DNA from: Microbispora siamensis
GTDB taxonomy: Bacteria; Actinomycetota; Actinomycetes; Streptosporangiales; Streptosporangiaceae
Direction: 5' to 3'
Length of the DNA stretch: 64,000 nt
NCBI RefSeq assembly: GCF_016863095.1
Contig: NZ_BOOF01000034.1
Location: forward strand, 62,001-126,000
Positions 16,941 through 25,461 of the stretch are shown in pieces. The translations under genes were made by a program, and so were the position numbers. Below the pieces are notes generated by a model. The model was given only the letters and a program-made list of their open reading frames with translations, was not told the DNA's origin and searched no databases. The first letter of the stretch is position 1. The number at the start of each line of letters is the position of its first letter.

Positions 16941-17786
16941 TCAGGCGGGGCGGAAGGCGGCCCTGCCCCGGTCGATCACGACGGTGCCGTCCTCCTTCGC
17001 CGTACGGAACAGGGCCGTCGCGCCGTCGTCGGACGTCCAGATGGACACGGTCAGCGCCTCGCCCGGGTAGACCGGTTTGCTGAACCGTCCCGACATGGCC
17101 GCGAAGTGGGCCGGGTCGGACCCCGCCACGGCGTGCAGCAGCGCCCGCCCGGTGATCCCGTACGTGCACAGCCCGTGCAGGATCGGCCGGGGGAAGCCGG
17201 CGCGGGCGGCGAAGGCGGGGTCGGAGTGCAGCGGGTTGCGGTCGCCCGACAGGCGGTACAGCAGCGCCTGGTCCGGGCGGGTCTCGTAGGTCACCGTGTG
17301 GTCCGGCGGCCTGCCGGGCTCGACCCACTCGTCGCGGGGGCCGCGCTCGCCGCCGAAGCCGCCCTCGCCCCGGATGAACACCGAGCTGCGGCTCGTGATC
17401 AGCAACTCGCCGCTTTCGGCGTCGGCCGCCCTGGCCTCGGTCGTCACCAGCGCCCCCGAGCCCTTGTCGTAGATGCCGGTCACCGTCGAGGTCGTCCGTA
17501 CACGCCCGGCGGGCGGCAGCTCGCGGTGCAGTTCGAATGCCTGCTCGGCGTGCACGAGCATGGCCGGGTCGAAGTCGCCGAGCCGCCGTCCGGTGGGTGC
17601 CTGGGCGGCCAGGACCGCGAAGGTCGGCAGCACCCGCTGCCGGATCCCCGCCGAGTTCTCGGTGGTGAAGGCGAGCTCCTCGGTGCCCGCACCGACGCCC
17701 AGCGCGTACAGCAGGGTGTCGGCGGAGGTCCACGACCGCTCGTGCGGCGCGCTCTCCACCCCGATCAGAGTGTGGTCGAGCGGCAT
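16941..17786 (-). CDS. MaoC-type enoyl-CoA hydratase (hydratase 2)
   Basis: 281 residues with an N-terminal half hot-dog domain and a C-terminal MaoC domain holding the hydratase-2 motif: YRLSGDRNPLHSDPAFA, then GFPRPILHGLCTYG. Asp and His of DRNPLH are the expected catalytic pair. It hydrates 2-enoyl-CoA to the (R)-3-hydroxy product. Its ATG is 1 bp after the SDR stop (TGAcATG), so it is coupled to that gene and probably acts just before it in the pathway. Confidence 0.9.
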   Translation of the reverse strand: MPLDHTLIGVESAPHERSWTSADTLLYALGVGAGTEELAFTTENSAGIRQRVLPTFAVLAAQAPTGRRLGDFDPAMLVHAEQAFELHRELPPAGRVRTTSTVTGIYDKGSGALVTTEARAADAESGELLITSRSSVFIRGEGGFGGERGPRDEWVEPGRPPDHTVTYETRPDQALLYRLSGDRNPLHSDPAFAARAGFPRPILHGLCTYGITGRALLHAVAGSDPAHFAAMSGRFSKPVYPGEALTVSIWTSDDGATALFRTAKEDGTVVIDRGRAAFRPA

Positions 17787-17787
17787 G

Positions 17788-18711
17788 TCACTCCTCCCCG
17801 TTCGGGATGCGCCCGCTGGTGAGGGCGTTCGGCGCGGCCTTGTCCACCAGGGCGGGGATCACCTCGCCCAGCTCGGCCGGATCCCACCGGGCGTCCTTGT
17901 CCACGCCCGGCCCGGCGTGCCAGCCCTCCGCGACGCTGATGTGCCCGCCGCGCACGTTGAAGACCCGGCCCGTGATCCCCCGTGACTGGGCGCTCGCCAG
18001 CCAGACCACCAGCGGCGCGATGTTGTCCGGCGCCGCCGGATCGAAGCCGCCCTCGGCGGGCCGCCTCCCGCCCGGGATGAGGTTCTCGGTCATGCGGGTG
18101 AGCGCGGCGGGGGCGACCGCGTTGACCGTGACGCCGTAACGCGCCAGCTCCTTGGCGGCGATGATCGTCAGCGAGGCGATCCCGGCCTTGGCCGCGCCGT
18201 AGTTGCCCTGGCCCGCGTTGCCGTAGATGCCGGACGACGACGTGGTGTTGATGACCCGGGCGTCCACCGGTTCCCCGGCCTTGGACCTGGACCTCCAGTA
18301 GGCGGCGGCGTGCCGCAGCGGGGCGAAGGTGCCGCGCAGGTGCACCCGGATGACCGCGTCCCACTCGTCGGCGGTCATGTTGACGAGCATCCGGTCGCGC
18401 AGGATGCCCGCGTTGTTGACCAGGACGTGCAGGTCGCCGAAGGTCTCCACGGCCCGCTCGACCATGCGCCGCGCGCCGTCGAAGTCGGAGACGTCCTCGC
18501 CGTCGACCACGGCCTCGCCGCCCATGGCCCTGATCTCCTCGACCACCTCGCCCGCGGCGCCGGTGGACGACCCGGTGCCGTCGACCTCGGCGCCCAGGTC
18601 GTTGACGACGACCTTGGCGCCCTGGCGCGCGAACTCCAGCGCGTGTCCCCGCCCGATGCCCCGCGCGGCACCGGTGACGATCACGACACGGCCTTCCACG
18701 ATTCCGCCCAT
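17788..18711 (-). CDS. Short-chain dehydrogenase (MFE2/17-beta-HSD-like)
   Basis: 307 residues. TGAARGIGRGHALEFA is the nucleotide-binding loop, LVNNAG follows, and the catalytic Ser-Tyr-Lys reads NTTSSSG with YGAAK. It is longer than a typical FabG by about 50 C-terminal residues, like the dehydrogenase part of peroxisomal multifunctional enzyme 2. With the MaoC protein it would hydrate and oxidise an enoyl-CoA. Expressed from the perfect TTCTAG dyad at 18759. Confidence 0.9.
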   Translation of the reverse strand: MGGIVEGRVVIVTGAARGIGRGHALEFARQGAKVVVNDLGAEVDGTGSSTGAAGEVVEEIRAMGGEAVVDGEDVSDFDGARRMVERAVETFGDLHVLVNNAGILRDRMLVNMTADEWDAVIRVHLRGTFAPLRHAAAYWRSRSKAGEPVDARVINTTSSSGIYGNAGQGNYGAAKAGIASLTIIAAKELARYGVTVNAVAPAALTRMTENLIPGGRRPAEGGFDPAAPDNIAPLVVWLASAQSRGITGRVFNVRGGHISVAEGWHAGPGVDKDARWDPAELGEVIPALVDKAAPNALTSGRIPNGEE

Positions 18712-18758
18712 GCGCAGCTCCCTTGATCAGACCTTGACCCGGCCCCGTGTGAACGTGA

Positions 18759-18779
18759 TTCTAGTAATGGAATCTAGAA
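18759..18779. promoter_or_regulatory. Perfect TTCTAG-N9-CTAGAA operator before the SDR gene
   Basis: Both half-sites exact, 47 bp upstream of the SDR start and 21 bp before the small leader ORF of the divergent MFS gene. Same spacing as the site at 5838. Confidence 0.65.
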
Positions 18780-18800
18780 TTCGGTAGGGAGGAGCCGGTC

Positions 18801-18824
18801 ATGATCCAGCTCGCCGTACGATGA
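18801..18824 (+). CDS. Possible seven-codon leader ORF (MIQLAVR)
   Basis: ATG at 18801 with GGGAGGA 7 nt upstream, seven sense codons and a TGA that overlaps the ATG of the MFS gene (ATGA at 18821). The MFS start has no ribosome-binding site of its own, so translation may depend on this leader. The coding evidence is only the arrangement. Confidence 0.4.
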   Translation: MIQLAVR

Positions 18825-20308
18825 CGGCCGTGCCGCAGACCATTGCGGCGGACCCCGGCGAGCGGGAGCGGCTGCGCCGCGCCTGGCGGACGCTGTCGGT
18901 CGTGAGCATGGCCAGCGTCCTGACCGCGCTCGGCGGCAGCGCGCTCAACGTGGCACTCCCCCAGGTGGTACGGCAGACGCACGCGAGCGCGGACGCCGCG
19001 AGCTGGATCCTGCTCGCCTTCCAGCTCACGACGACCGTGCTCATGGTCGTGTTCGGCCGGCTCGCCGACCTGTTCGGGCGGCGGGCGATGTACCTCGGCG
19101 GCCTGGCCACCTACACGGTCGCCAGCCTGCTGGCCGGGCTCGCCCCGGACGCGTGGGTCATCGTGGCGCTGCGGGTGGTGCAGGCGGCCGGCGGGGCCAT
19201 GCTGCTGACCAACAGCGCCGCCCTGGTGACCGCCGCCTTCCCCAAGTCGCGGCTCGGCGAGGGGATGGGCGTCTACACCGCGTCGTTCTCCATCGCCCAG
19301 CTCGCCGGTCCCGCGCTCGGCGGCCTGTTCACCGAGCACCTGGGCTGGCGCTGGGTGTTCTGGTACAACGTGCCCCTCGGCATCGCGTGCCTGGTCTGGG
19401 GCGCGGTGGCCCTCCCCGCGCCGGTCAAGAACGCTGGACCGCCGCAGGGCCGGGGCTGCAGGTTCGACCTGCCCGGCAACGCGCTCGTGCTCGCGTGTCT
19501 CGGCGGCCTGCTGCTCGCGCTGTCGGAGGTGACCAGGCTCGGCTGGGGACATCCGATGGTGGTGTCCGGTCTCGTCGTGTTCGCGGTGACGCTCCCGCTG
19601 TTCGTCATGCGTGAGCTGCGGGCCCGTCATCCGGTGGTGGACATCCGGATGTTCCGCGATGTCACGTTCGCCCTCGGGACGCTGGCGTCGTTCCTCAACT
19701 CGACCGCCCGGGTCGGGGTGGTGCTCCTCGTGTCGCTGTTCTTCCAGGCCGTACGCGGGGAGGACCCGGTTCGCGCGGCGGTGAAGGTGCTGCCGCTCTC
19801 GATCGCGGCGATGGCGGCGTCGGTCGCGTCGGGCTTCCTGCTGCGCCGCCTCGGCCCGCGCACGGTGGCGGTCGCCGCGACCTCGCTGACGACGGCGGGC
19901 CTGGCCGTCCTGCTGTGGCTGATCTCCCCCGACGTCTCGCTCGCGGCGCTCACGGCCGCCCTCGTGCTGATCGGCGTCGGCTCGGGCATGTTCCTGCCTT
20001 CCAACACCACCGCGATCCTGGACGGGGTGCCGTCGCACCGGCTGGGGATCGTCAACGCCATGCGCCTGATGCTGCAGAACACCGGGGTGGTGGTCGGCAC
20101 CGCGCTGGTCCTGTCGATCATCACGGTGCCGTTGCCCGCCGGGTTGCACGACGCCGTCTTCGCCGGGACGCTGTCCCACGTCTCACCCGCGGCGGTCGAG
20201 CGGCTCGTGACCGGCTACCGCTGGGCGCTGGCCTGCATGACCGCCGTCTCCGCGCTCGCCGTGTTCACCTGCTTCACCCGCAGACGCGCGGGCTCGCCCC
20301 TCAGCTGA
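18821..20308 (+). CDS. MFS drug exporter, DHA2 (14-TM) type
   Basis: 495 residues with 13-14 hydrophobic segments, the loop motif GRLADLFGRRAMYLGG and the exporter motif C region (AQLAGPALGGLFTEHLGWRW). Proton-driven export of small amphiphiles is expected. Start ATG 18821 overlaps the TGA of a possible leader ORF. Lies next to the perfect regulon operator at 18759 but on its other side, so co-regulation is possible. The 3' end overlaps the convergent pirin gene by 8 bp. Confidence 0.88.
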   Translation: MTAVPQTIAADPGERERLRRAWRTLSVVSMASVLTALGGSALNVALPQVVRQTHASADAASWILLAFQLTTTVLMVVFGRLADLFGRRAMYLGGLATYTVASLLAGLAPDAWVIVALRVVQAAGGAMLLTNSAALVTAAFPKSRLGEGMGVYTASFSIAQLAGPALGGLFTEHLGWRWVFWYNVPLGIACLVWGAVALPAPVKNAGPPQGRGCRFDLPGNALVLACLGGLLLALSEVTRLGWGHPMVVSGLVVFAVTLPLFVMRELRARHPVVDIRMFRDVTFALGTLASFLNSTARVGVVLLVSLFFQAVRGEDPVRAAVKVLPLSIAAMAASVASGFLLRRLGPRTVAVAATSLTTAGLAVLLWLISPDVSLAALTAALVLIGVGSGMFLPSNTTAILDGVPSHRLGIVNAMRLMLQNTGVVVGTALVLSIITVPLPAGLHDAVFAGTLSHVSPAAVERLVTGYRWALACMTAVSALAVFTCFTRRRAGSPLS

Positions 20309-21281
20309 GGACGTGGCCGTGCCGGTCGCGGGCCTTCAGCCGCACGGTGGGCATCTCGGGGGCGGGGAGCGGCCGCTCCCCGCCCGGGACGACGCCGAAG
20401 CGGTCGCCTCGCATCCAGTCGTCGCGCGCCCGCGCGATCTCCTCGTGTGAGCGGCCGACGAAGTTCCACCACATCACCAGGGGCTCGTCGAACGGCGTGC
20501 CGCCCAGCACGAACAGCCGGGCCGGGCCGGCCGCCTCCATCGGCACCTCCGTACGGCCCTGGCCGAGATAGAGCAGCGAGCCCGGCGCCAGCGCGACCCC
20601 GGCCACGTCGGCCGTGCCCGACATGACCAGCACCGCCGTCTCGTACGCGGGATCGACCGGCAGCCGGTGTTCTCCCGCCCCGGTGAACAGCACCTCGGCC
20701 CCGAGCAGCGGGGTGTGGACGCGGGCGGGCGAGCGCAGCGGTCCGGCCTCGCCCACCACGACCGTCACCGTGACGGCCCCGTCGCGCAGCACGGGCAGCG
20801 CGGCGTGGTGCTCGAACCGCGCCTCGCCGTGCCGGGCCTCCTCCGGCAGCGCGACCCACAACTGCAGCCCGTGCATGCCCGGCGGGTGCTCGGGCGGCGA
20901 CTGCTCCGAGTGGGCGATGCCGTGGGCGGCGGTCATCAAATTGAGCTGCCCGGGCACGATCGACTGGACGTTGCCGAGGCTGTCGCGGTGCAGGATCTCG
21001 CCCTCGGCGAGCCACGTGACCGTCTGCAGGCCGGTGTGGGGGTGCGGCGGCACCTGCATGCCCGGCCGGCCGCTCACGTCGTCGGGCCCGAAGTGGTCGA
21101 CGAAGCACCACGCGCCGACCATCCGGCGGGGGCGCTGCGGGAGCAGCCGGCGCACGGTCGTGTAGCGGCCGAGCGGCACGTCGTGGCCGGGCAGGAGCAC
21201 GCTCTCCGCGGTCGTTCCGTCGGCGCCCGTGTAGCCGGACAAACTCGTGCAGCCGTACACCGCCGGTTCTCCGCCGGTCAC
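20301..21281 (-). CDS. Pirin family protein
   Basis: 326 residues with two cupin domains. The first has the pirin metal ligands PHPHTGLQTVTWL and AAHGIAHSE; the second is near HRLPVDPAYETAVLVMSG. Pirins bind iron and some oxidise quercetin. The GTG at 21281 overlaps the TGA of the acetyltransferase gene (GTGA), so translation is coupled. A second pirin lies two genes upstream. Confidence 0.88.
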   Translation of the reverse strand: MTGGEPAVYGCTSLSGYTGADGTTAESVLLPGHDVPLGRYTTVRRLLPQRPRRMVGAWCFVDHFGPDDVSGRPGMQVPPHPHTGLQTVTWLAEGEILHRDSLGNVQSIVPGQLNLMTAAHGIAHSEQSPPEHPPGMHGLQLWVALPEEARHGEARFEHHAALPVLRDGAVTVTVVVGEAGPLRSPARVHTPLLGAEVLFTGAGEHRLPVDPAYETAVLVMSGTADVAGVALAPGSLLYLGQGRTEVPMEAAGPARLFVLGGTPFDEPLVMWWNFVGRSHEEIARARDDWMRGDRFGVVPGGERPLPAPEMPTVRLKARDRHGHVLS

Positions 21282-21616
21282 TCGGCCCCCTCCCCGCCGT
21301 CCAGGGAGAACCGGGCCCGCCGATCGGCCGGCACCAGGTCGAGGTACTCGTCCGGGTGCCGCTTGATGTACCGCTGCACGAACGGGCAGAACGGCAGGAC
21401 CGACAGCCCGGCGTCCCTGGCGGCGTCGAGCGCCGCGCGGACCAGCGTCGAGCCGAGGCCCCGGCCTTCGAAGGCCGGGTCGATCTCGGTGTGGGTGAAG
21501 GAGATCGTCGGCCCGTGGAGCCGGTAGTCGGCGAAGCCGGCGAGCGAGCCGTCCACGGTGATCTCGAAGCGGCTCGCCTCCGGGTTGTCGGCGACCTGCG
21601 GTTCTGTCGTGTCCAT
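21278..21616 (-). CDS. Small GNAT-fold N-acetyltransferase (COG2388 type)
   Basis: 112 residues, with the acetyl-CoA loop AFEGRGLGSTLVRAALDAAR and the C-terminal VLPFCPFVQRYIKRHPDEY, typical of the short YjdJ-like GNAT proteins. The ATG at 21616 follows GGAAGG. Located between two pirin genes, coupled to the downstream one and 23 bp after the upstream one. Confidence 0.85.
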   Translation of the reverse strand: MDTTEPQVADNPEASRFEITVDGSLAGFADYRLHGPTISFTHTEIDPAFEGRGLGSTLVRAALDAARDAGLSVLPFCPFVQRYIKRHPDEYLDLVPADRRARFSLDGGEGAE

Positions 21617-21639
21617 CGGGATTCCTTCCAGGATCGTCG

Positions 21640-22410
21640 TCAGGCGGCGATCGTCGCGTGCATCTCCCACACGAGGATCTCGGCGGGCTCCGTCGCGGTG
21701 ACCTTCTGCCCGCCGGTGGCGGTGAAGCGTACGGCGTCGCCGGTCTCCAGGGTGCCCGCACCCTCCAGGGTGACCGTCCCCCGGGGTACGAACAGGTGCA
21801 GGAACGGCGCCTCGGGCAGCTCCACGCTCTGGCCCGGCTGAAGCCGGGCGGCGTACAGCGCGGCGTACCGGTTCTTGATGCGGATGGCGGCCTCGCCCGC
21901 GTGCTTGTCCATGCCGCTGGCGACCGGCACCAGACCACCGGCCAGCAGCTCGTTCTCGATCTCCAGCTGCTCGTAGCCGGGGGTGATGCCCGGTTCGTCG
22001 GGGACCACCCACATCTGGACGAAGTGCACGGGCTTGTCGTGCGTGTCGCCGCCGGTGAGCCGCCAGGAGTCGTTCTTCTCCGAGTGCAGGATGCCGGTTC
22101 CGGCGCTCATCCGCTGGGCCAGGCCCGGGTAGATGACGCCGGAGTGGCCCTCGGAGTCCTGGTGGACCAGGGAACCCTGGAGCACCCAGGTGACGATCTC
22201 CATGTCGCGGTGCGGATGGGTCTCGAAGCCGGTGCCCGGGTGGACGACGTCGTCGTTGTTGACCAGCAGCAGCCCGTGGTGGGTGTTGTCGGGGTCGTAG
22301 TGGCCGCCGAACGAGAACGAGTGCTTGGAATCCAGCCAGGAGATGCGGGTGGCGAAACGCTCGGCCGCCCGGCGGACGTCCACACGAGGGGTCAGCCTGG
22401 TCGTGGTCAT
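21640..22410 (-). CDS. Pirin-like quercetinase (YhhW-type)
   Basis: 256 residues. Metal-binding cupin motif FETHPHRDMEIVTWV and AGTGILHSEKND; the N-terminus SWLDSKHSFSFGGHYDP is characteristic of YhhW-like proteins. Start ATG 22410 follows GAGGAAAGG. Divergent from a MarR gene across a dyad-rich region, so it is likely repressed by MarR and induced by a phenolic or oxidant signal. Confidence 0.88.
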   Translation of the reverse strand: MTTTRLTPRVDVRRAAERFATRISWLDSKHSFSFGGHYDPDNTHHGLLLVNNDDVVHPGTGFETHPHRDMEIVTWVLQGSLVHQDSEGHSGVIYPGLAQRMSAGTGILHSEKNDSWRLTGGDTHDKPVHFVQMWVVPDEPGITPGYEQLEIENELLAGGLVPVASGMDKHAGEAAIRIKNRYAALYAARLQPGQSVELPEAPFLHLFVPRGTVTLEGAGTLETGDAVRFTATGGQKVTATEPAEILVWEMHATIAA

Positions 22411-22433
22411 GAGTGCCCTTTCCTCGTCGCCAT

Positions 22434-22482
22434 GTAGATGATGCGTCATCTACTGGTGCCCTCAACATACATGACGAGTCAT
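22434..22482. promoter_or_regulatory. MarR-type operator pair between pirin and marR
   Basis: GTAGATGA-tgcg-TCATCTAC (22434-22453) is a perfect 8-4-8 inverted repeat, and ATGAC-ga-GTCAT (22471-22482) a related shorter dyad. Both share a TGAC/TCAT core and lie in the gap between the divergent genes. Confidence 0.65.
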
Positions 22483-22504
22483 TCATTCCGGCTAGCCTGG
22501 GACC

Positions 22505-22957
22505 ATGAACAGCCCTCGGTGGCTCGACTCGGACGAGCAGCGCGCCTGGCGGGCGTACCTGCGCATGCAGGGCCGCCTCACGGCCCGGCTCAACCGGCAG
22601 CTTCAGGCGGACTCGGGTCTGTCCCTGGCCGACTACGAGGTCCTCGTGCACCTCACCGACCGGGAGGAAGGGCGGCTGCGGCCGTACGAGCTGCAGCGCG
22701 ACCTCCAGTGGGAGCAGAGCCGGCTGTCCCACCACCTGACCCGGATGCAGCGCCGGGGGCTCGTCACGCGGGAGGAGTGCGCGGACGACGGCCGCGGCGC
22801 GTACGTCGTGATCACCGAGGAGGGCCGCCGGGCCATCACCGCCGCGGCCCCCGGACACGTGGAGACCGTACGCCGCCTGTTCTTCGACGGGCTCACCCGC
22901 GAACAGGTCGCCGCGCTCGAACGGCTCGCCGCGGACGTGCTCGACCGGCTCGACTAG
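22505..22957 (+). CDS. MarR family regulator
   Basis: 150 residues with the winged helix-turn-helix (LSLADYEVLVHL, LQWEQSRLSHHLTRMQRRGL, wing around REECADDGRGAYVVIT). Probably controls the divergent pirin-GNAT-pirin operon and itself. Its TAG overlaps the TAG of the convergent CBS gene within CTAG. Confidence 0.9.
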   Translation: MNSPRWLDSDEQRAWRAYLRMQGRLTARLNRQLQADSGLSLADYEVLVHLTDREEGRLRPYELQRDLQWEQSRLSHHLTRMQRRGLVTREECADDGRGAYVVITEEGRRAITAAAPGHVETVRRLFFDGLTREQVAALERLAADVLDRLD

Positions 22958-23559
22958 CTCACCAGCCCTTCGGGAAAGACGACGTCGGCCACTCCGGGGA
23001 CGGTCCTGGCGACCAGCTCGGCGATGCGGGCCGACCGCTCGTCGCCGGGGCCGTACAGTTCGACGACGCCGTCCCGCACGGCCGCGCCGAACGCCGCCGT
23101 GTCGGCGCAGTCGCGCAGCGCCGCGAGCACGTCTTCGCGGATCCGCTCGTCCCCCTGGGCCAGCAGGCCCATCAGGTCGCGGCGGCTGACGATGCCCACG
23201 AGTTCGTCGTCGTGCAGGACCGGGACGCTCTTCACCCCCGTCGTGATCATCAGTTCGACCAGGTCCATGGTGTCGGCGCCGTCCCCGACGGTGGCGACGC
23301 GGGGCGTCATGACCTCCTCGACGAGCGCGGGCTGCCTGCCGGTGGGCGGCGCCTCGGGCCGCAGGAAGGCCCGGGGGTTGGCCCCGAACTCGCCGCGCAG
23401 CAGGTCCATCTCGCTGACGATGCCGATCATCCGCCCGGCCGCGTCGACCACCGGCGCGGCTGTGATGTCCTGCTCGTACAGCAGGCGGACGGCCTGCTTG
23501 ATCGTCGCCGTGCGCCGGACCGTCACCACCGGCGTCGTCATGATCTCGCGGACCAGCAT
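22954..23559 (-). CDS. Tandem CBS domain protein with C-terminal BON-like domain
   Basis: 201 residues: CBS 1 (VREIMTTPVVTVRRTATIKQ to IGIVSEMDLL), CBS 2 (VEEVMTPRVATVGDGADT to VGIVSRRDLM), then a BON-like segment (VLAALRDCADTAAFGAAVRD, VELYGPGDE). It probably senses adenine nucleotides; the output is unknown. ATG 23559 has GGAGG 8 nt upstream, and that box includes the stop codon of CapA (TAGGAGG). Last gene of a four-gene operon. Confidence 0.88.
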   Translation of the reverse strand: MLVREIMTTPVVTVRRTATIKQAVRLLYEQDITAAPVVDAAGRMIGIVSEMDLLRGEFGANPRAFLRPEAPPTGRQPALVEEVMTPRVATVGDGADTMDLVELMITTGVKSVPVLHDDELVGIVSRRDLMGLLAQGDERIREDVLAALRDCADTAAFGAAVRDGVVELYGPGDERSARIAELVARTVPGVADVVFPEGLVS

Positions 23560-23571
23560 CGTGACCACCTC

Positions 23572-24708
23572 CTACGCGGCCGGTGCGAGGGCGAGCGTGC
23601 CGCCGGGCGCCGGCGCGACCCGTGCGCCGAACTCCCGGCTGACGCGGTCGAGCGTCGCCCGCAGCCACTCGCGGTCCTCGCCGCAGGCGTGCCGCAGCCG
23701 CATGCGTACGGCCCGCATCGGCGCCATCCGCAGCTCCAGCAGCCGCCCCGACGCCGCCTCGGCCGTCGCCTCGACGGTGACGAGGTACAGCAGCCGCAGG
23801 TCGTCGCGGTAGTCCTCGTAGCCGGCGATTCCCTCGTAGTCGTCGACGAAGTCCCCACAGCCGTAGAGGATCAGCCGATCCCGGTACACCTCGATCGGGC
23901 GGGGATGGTGGGAGGAGTGGCCGTGGACGAGATCGACGCCGCCCTCGACCAGCGCGTGCGCGAACTCGACCTGGTCGTCCTCGACCTCGTAACCCCAGTT
24001 GGAACCCCAATGGATGGAGACGACCGCGAGGTCCCCCGGCCGCTTGGCCCGCCGCACCCGGTCGACCGTCTCCGCCGCGGCGTCGCGGGACGGCTCCGGC
24101 AGGAAGGCCACTCCGGGCCGGTCGCGGGCCGCCGCCCACGCGCCGGGGACGCCGCTGGACGGCATCGCGACCGCGAACACCAGGACCCGCCCGCCGCCCG
24201 GAAGGGCCACGACCGCGGGCCGCCGCGCCTCGGCCTCGTCCCGTCCCGCGCCCGCCTGGTCGAGTCCCGCCCCGGCCAGCGCGTCCAGCGTCTCCGTGAG
24301 CCCGCGTACGCCGAAGTCGAGCACATGGTTGTTGGCCAGCACGCACACATCGGGCCGGGCCACGGCCAGGGCGGGGATGTTGGCCGGGTTCATCCGGTAG
24401 TGCACTTGCTTGCCCGGCGCGAAGTCGCGGCTGCGGGTGACGCTCGTCTCCAGGTTCAGCACGCGTACGTCGGGGGCGGCCTCGTCCAGCACCTCCAGGG
24501 CGTCGCCCCAGGGCCAGGAGTAGCCGACCGGCCGCGGGATCGGGCCGTTCGCCTCCTCAGCCAGCTCGACGTACGCGCGGGCGTCCCGGACGCACGACTC
24601 CTCGAGAGCCGGATCGCCGGGGTGCGGGAGGATCTGGTCGACCCCGCGGCCCAGCATGACGTCGCCGCACAGGAACAACGTCACCGGATCCCCCGCCGCC
24701 GACCGCAT
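23572..24708 (-). CDS. CapA family metallophosphatase-like protein
   Basis: 378 residues of the PGA_cap/CapA fold: FLCGDVMLGRGVD, NLETSVT, VLANNHVLDFG, HWGSNWGYEVE and GHSSHHP contain the expected metal ligands. CapA proteins act in poly-gamma-glutamate capsule synthesis, but distant relatives like this one, without signal peptide and beside PRPP synthetase, have no assigned role. Its ATG is 1 bp after the glycosylase stop (TGAgATG). Confidence 0.85.
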   Translation of the reverse strand: MRSAAGDPVTLFLCGDVMLGRGVDQILPHPGDPALEESCVRDARAYVELAEEANGPIPRPVGYSWPWGDALEVLDEAAPDVRVLNLETSVTRSRDFAPGKQVHYRMNPANIPALAVARPDVCVLANNHVLDFGVRGLTETLDALAGAGLDQAGAGRDEAEARRPAVVALPGGGRVLVFAVAMPSSGVPGAWAAARDRPGVAFLPEPSRDAAAETVDRVRRAKRPGDLAVVSIHWGSNWGYEVEDDQVEFAHALVEGGVDLVHGHSSHHPRPIEVYRDRLILYGCGDFVDDYEGIAGYEDYRDDLRLLYLVTVEATAEAASGRLLELRMAPMRAVRMRLRHACGEDREWLRATLDRVSREFGARVAPAPGGTLALAPAA

Positions 24709-24709
24709 C

Positions 24710-25423
24710 TCACCCCTCCCCCGTCACTACCGCGCAGCGGGCGCCGCCCGGGCAGTGGGGGAAGTCCTTGTGGTGGGCCAGCCACAGGCGGACAAGGGCG
24801 GCTTCGAGGTCGCGTACGTCCAGCCCCGCCTCGCCGGCGATCTCCCGCAGCCGATCGAGGGGGTGGTGTCCCGCGCCGAGCAGCCCCGCGTGCCGTCCGG
24901 CCTCCACCGCCCGGTCGTCCGGCGGCGGGTCCACCCCGGGCCAGACGCCGCGCAGCTCGCGCAGGAACAGCGCGATCGTCACCGGGCCCCAGCCGGGCAG
25001 CGCGTCGAGCGCGGCGCGGGTCTCGTCCAGGCCGCCCCGGCGCAGGCCGCCCACCTCACCGCCCACCGCCTCGGCCAGGCGGAGCAGCCGCGTCGCCGTC
25101 CGATAGTCGTAACGGGCATAGCCGCCGCGGTCGAGGATCTCGACCAGTTCCTCCCAGGTGCGGCCCTCGACGTCGGAGAGCCCCCGCACCCCCGCCTCGG
25201 CCATCGCCCGATAGGTCCGTACGGCGATCGCGGCGGAGATCCGGGCGCCGAACAGCGTCGCCGCGAGCAGCCACCGCTCGACCTCGCGGTCCCCCCGGTC
25301 GACGTCGATGCCCATCTCGCGGGAGAACCGGCCACCCAGAGTCTCGACGAGACGGCACGCGCGGTCCGGCAGGCGGGTCAGGTCCCTGCCCGCCGCCGTA
25401 CGGCTCCGCGTCCTGGGCGTCAC
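24710..25423 (-). CDS. HhH-GPD (endonuclease III-like) DNA glycosylase
   Basis: 237 residues. The helix-hairpin-helix is LDALPGWGPVTIALFLREL and the catalytic Asp region VDPPPDDRAV. The C-terminus has only two Cys (HCPGGARC), so the four-Cys iron-sulphur cluster of endonuclease III is missing. It would excise damaged bases; the substrate is unknown. The GTG at 25423 abuts GGAGGT; GGAAGGA lies further upstream. Second gene of the operon after PRPP synthetase. Confidence 0.75.
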   Translation of the reverse strand: MTPRTRSRTAAGRDLTRLPDRACRLVETLGGRFSREMGIDVDRGDREVERWLLAATLFGARISAAIAVRTYRAMAEAGVRGLSDVEGRTWEELVEILDRGGYARYDYRTATRLLRLAEAVGGEVGGLRRGGLDETRAALDALPGWGPVTIALFLRELRGVWPGVDPPPDDRAVEAGRHAGLLGAGHHPLDRLREIAGEAGLDVRDLEAALVRLWLAHHKDFPHCPGGARCAVVTGEG

Positions 25424-25461
25424 ACCTCCATCCTTCCCCCTGGGCGGCTCCGCCACCTGTC

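Noticed and set aside
690-18711. A secondary-metabolite cluster linking the prenyl synthase, exporter and CoA genes
   Set aside because: No terpene cyclase, polyketide or peptide synthetase gene is present, and the operators divide the region into independent units.
5838-18779. Recurring CTAG sites considered as restriction-site or IS remnants
   Set aside because: CTAG is rare in such DNA, the copies have fixed dyad spacing and all lie in promoter gaps of functionally related genes, so operators explain them better.
21278-24346. A 1022-codon minus-strand frame ending in the GNAT protein
   Set aside because: Only the last 112 codons match a family, and an ATG with a ribosome-binding site lies at 21616; the rest is a shadow of neighbouring genes.
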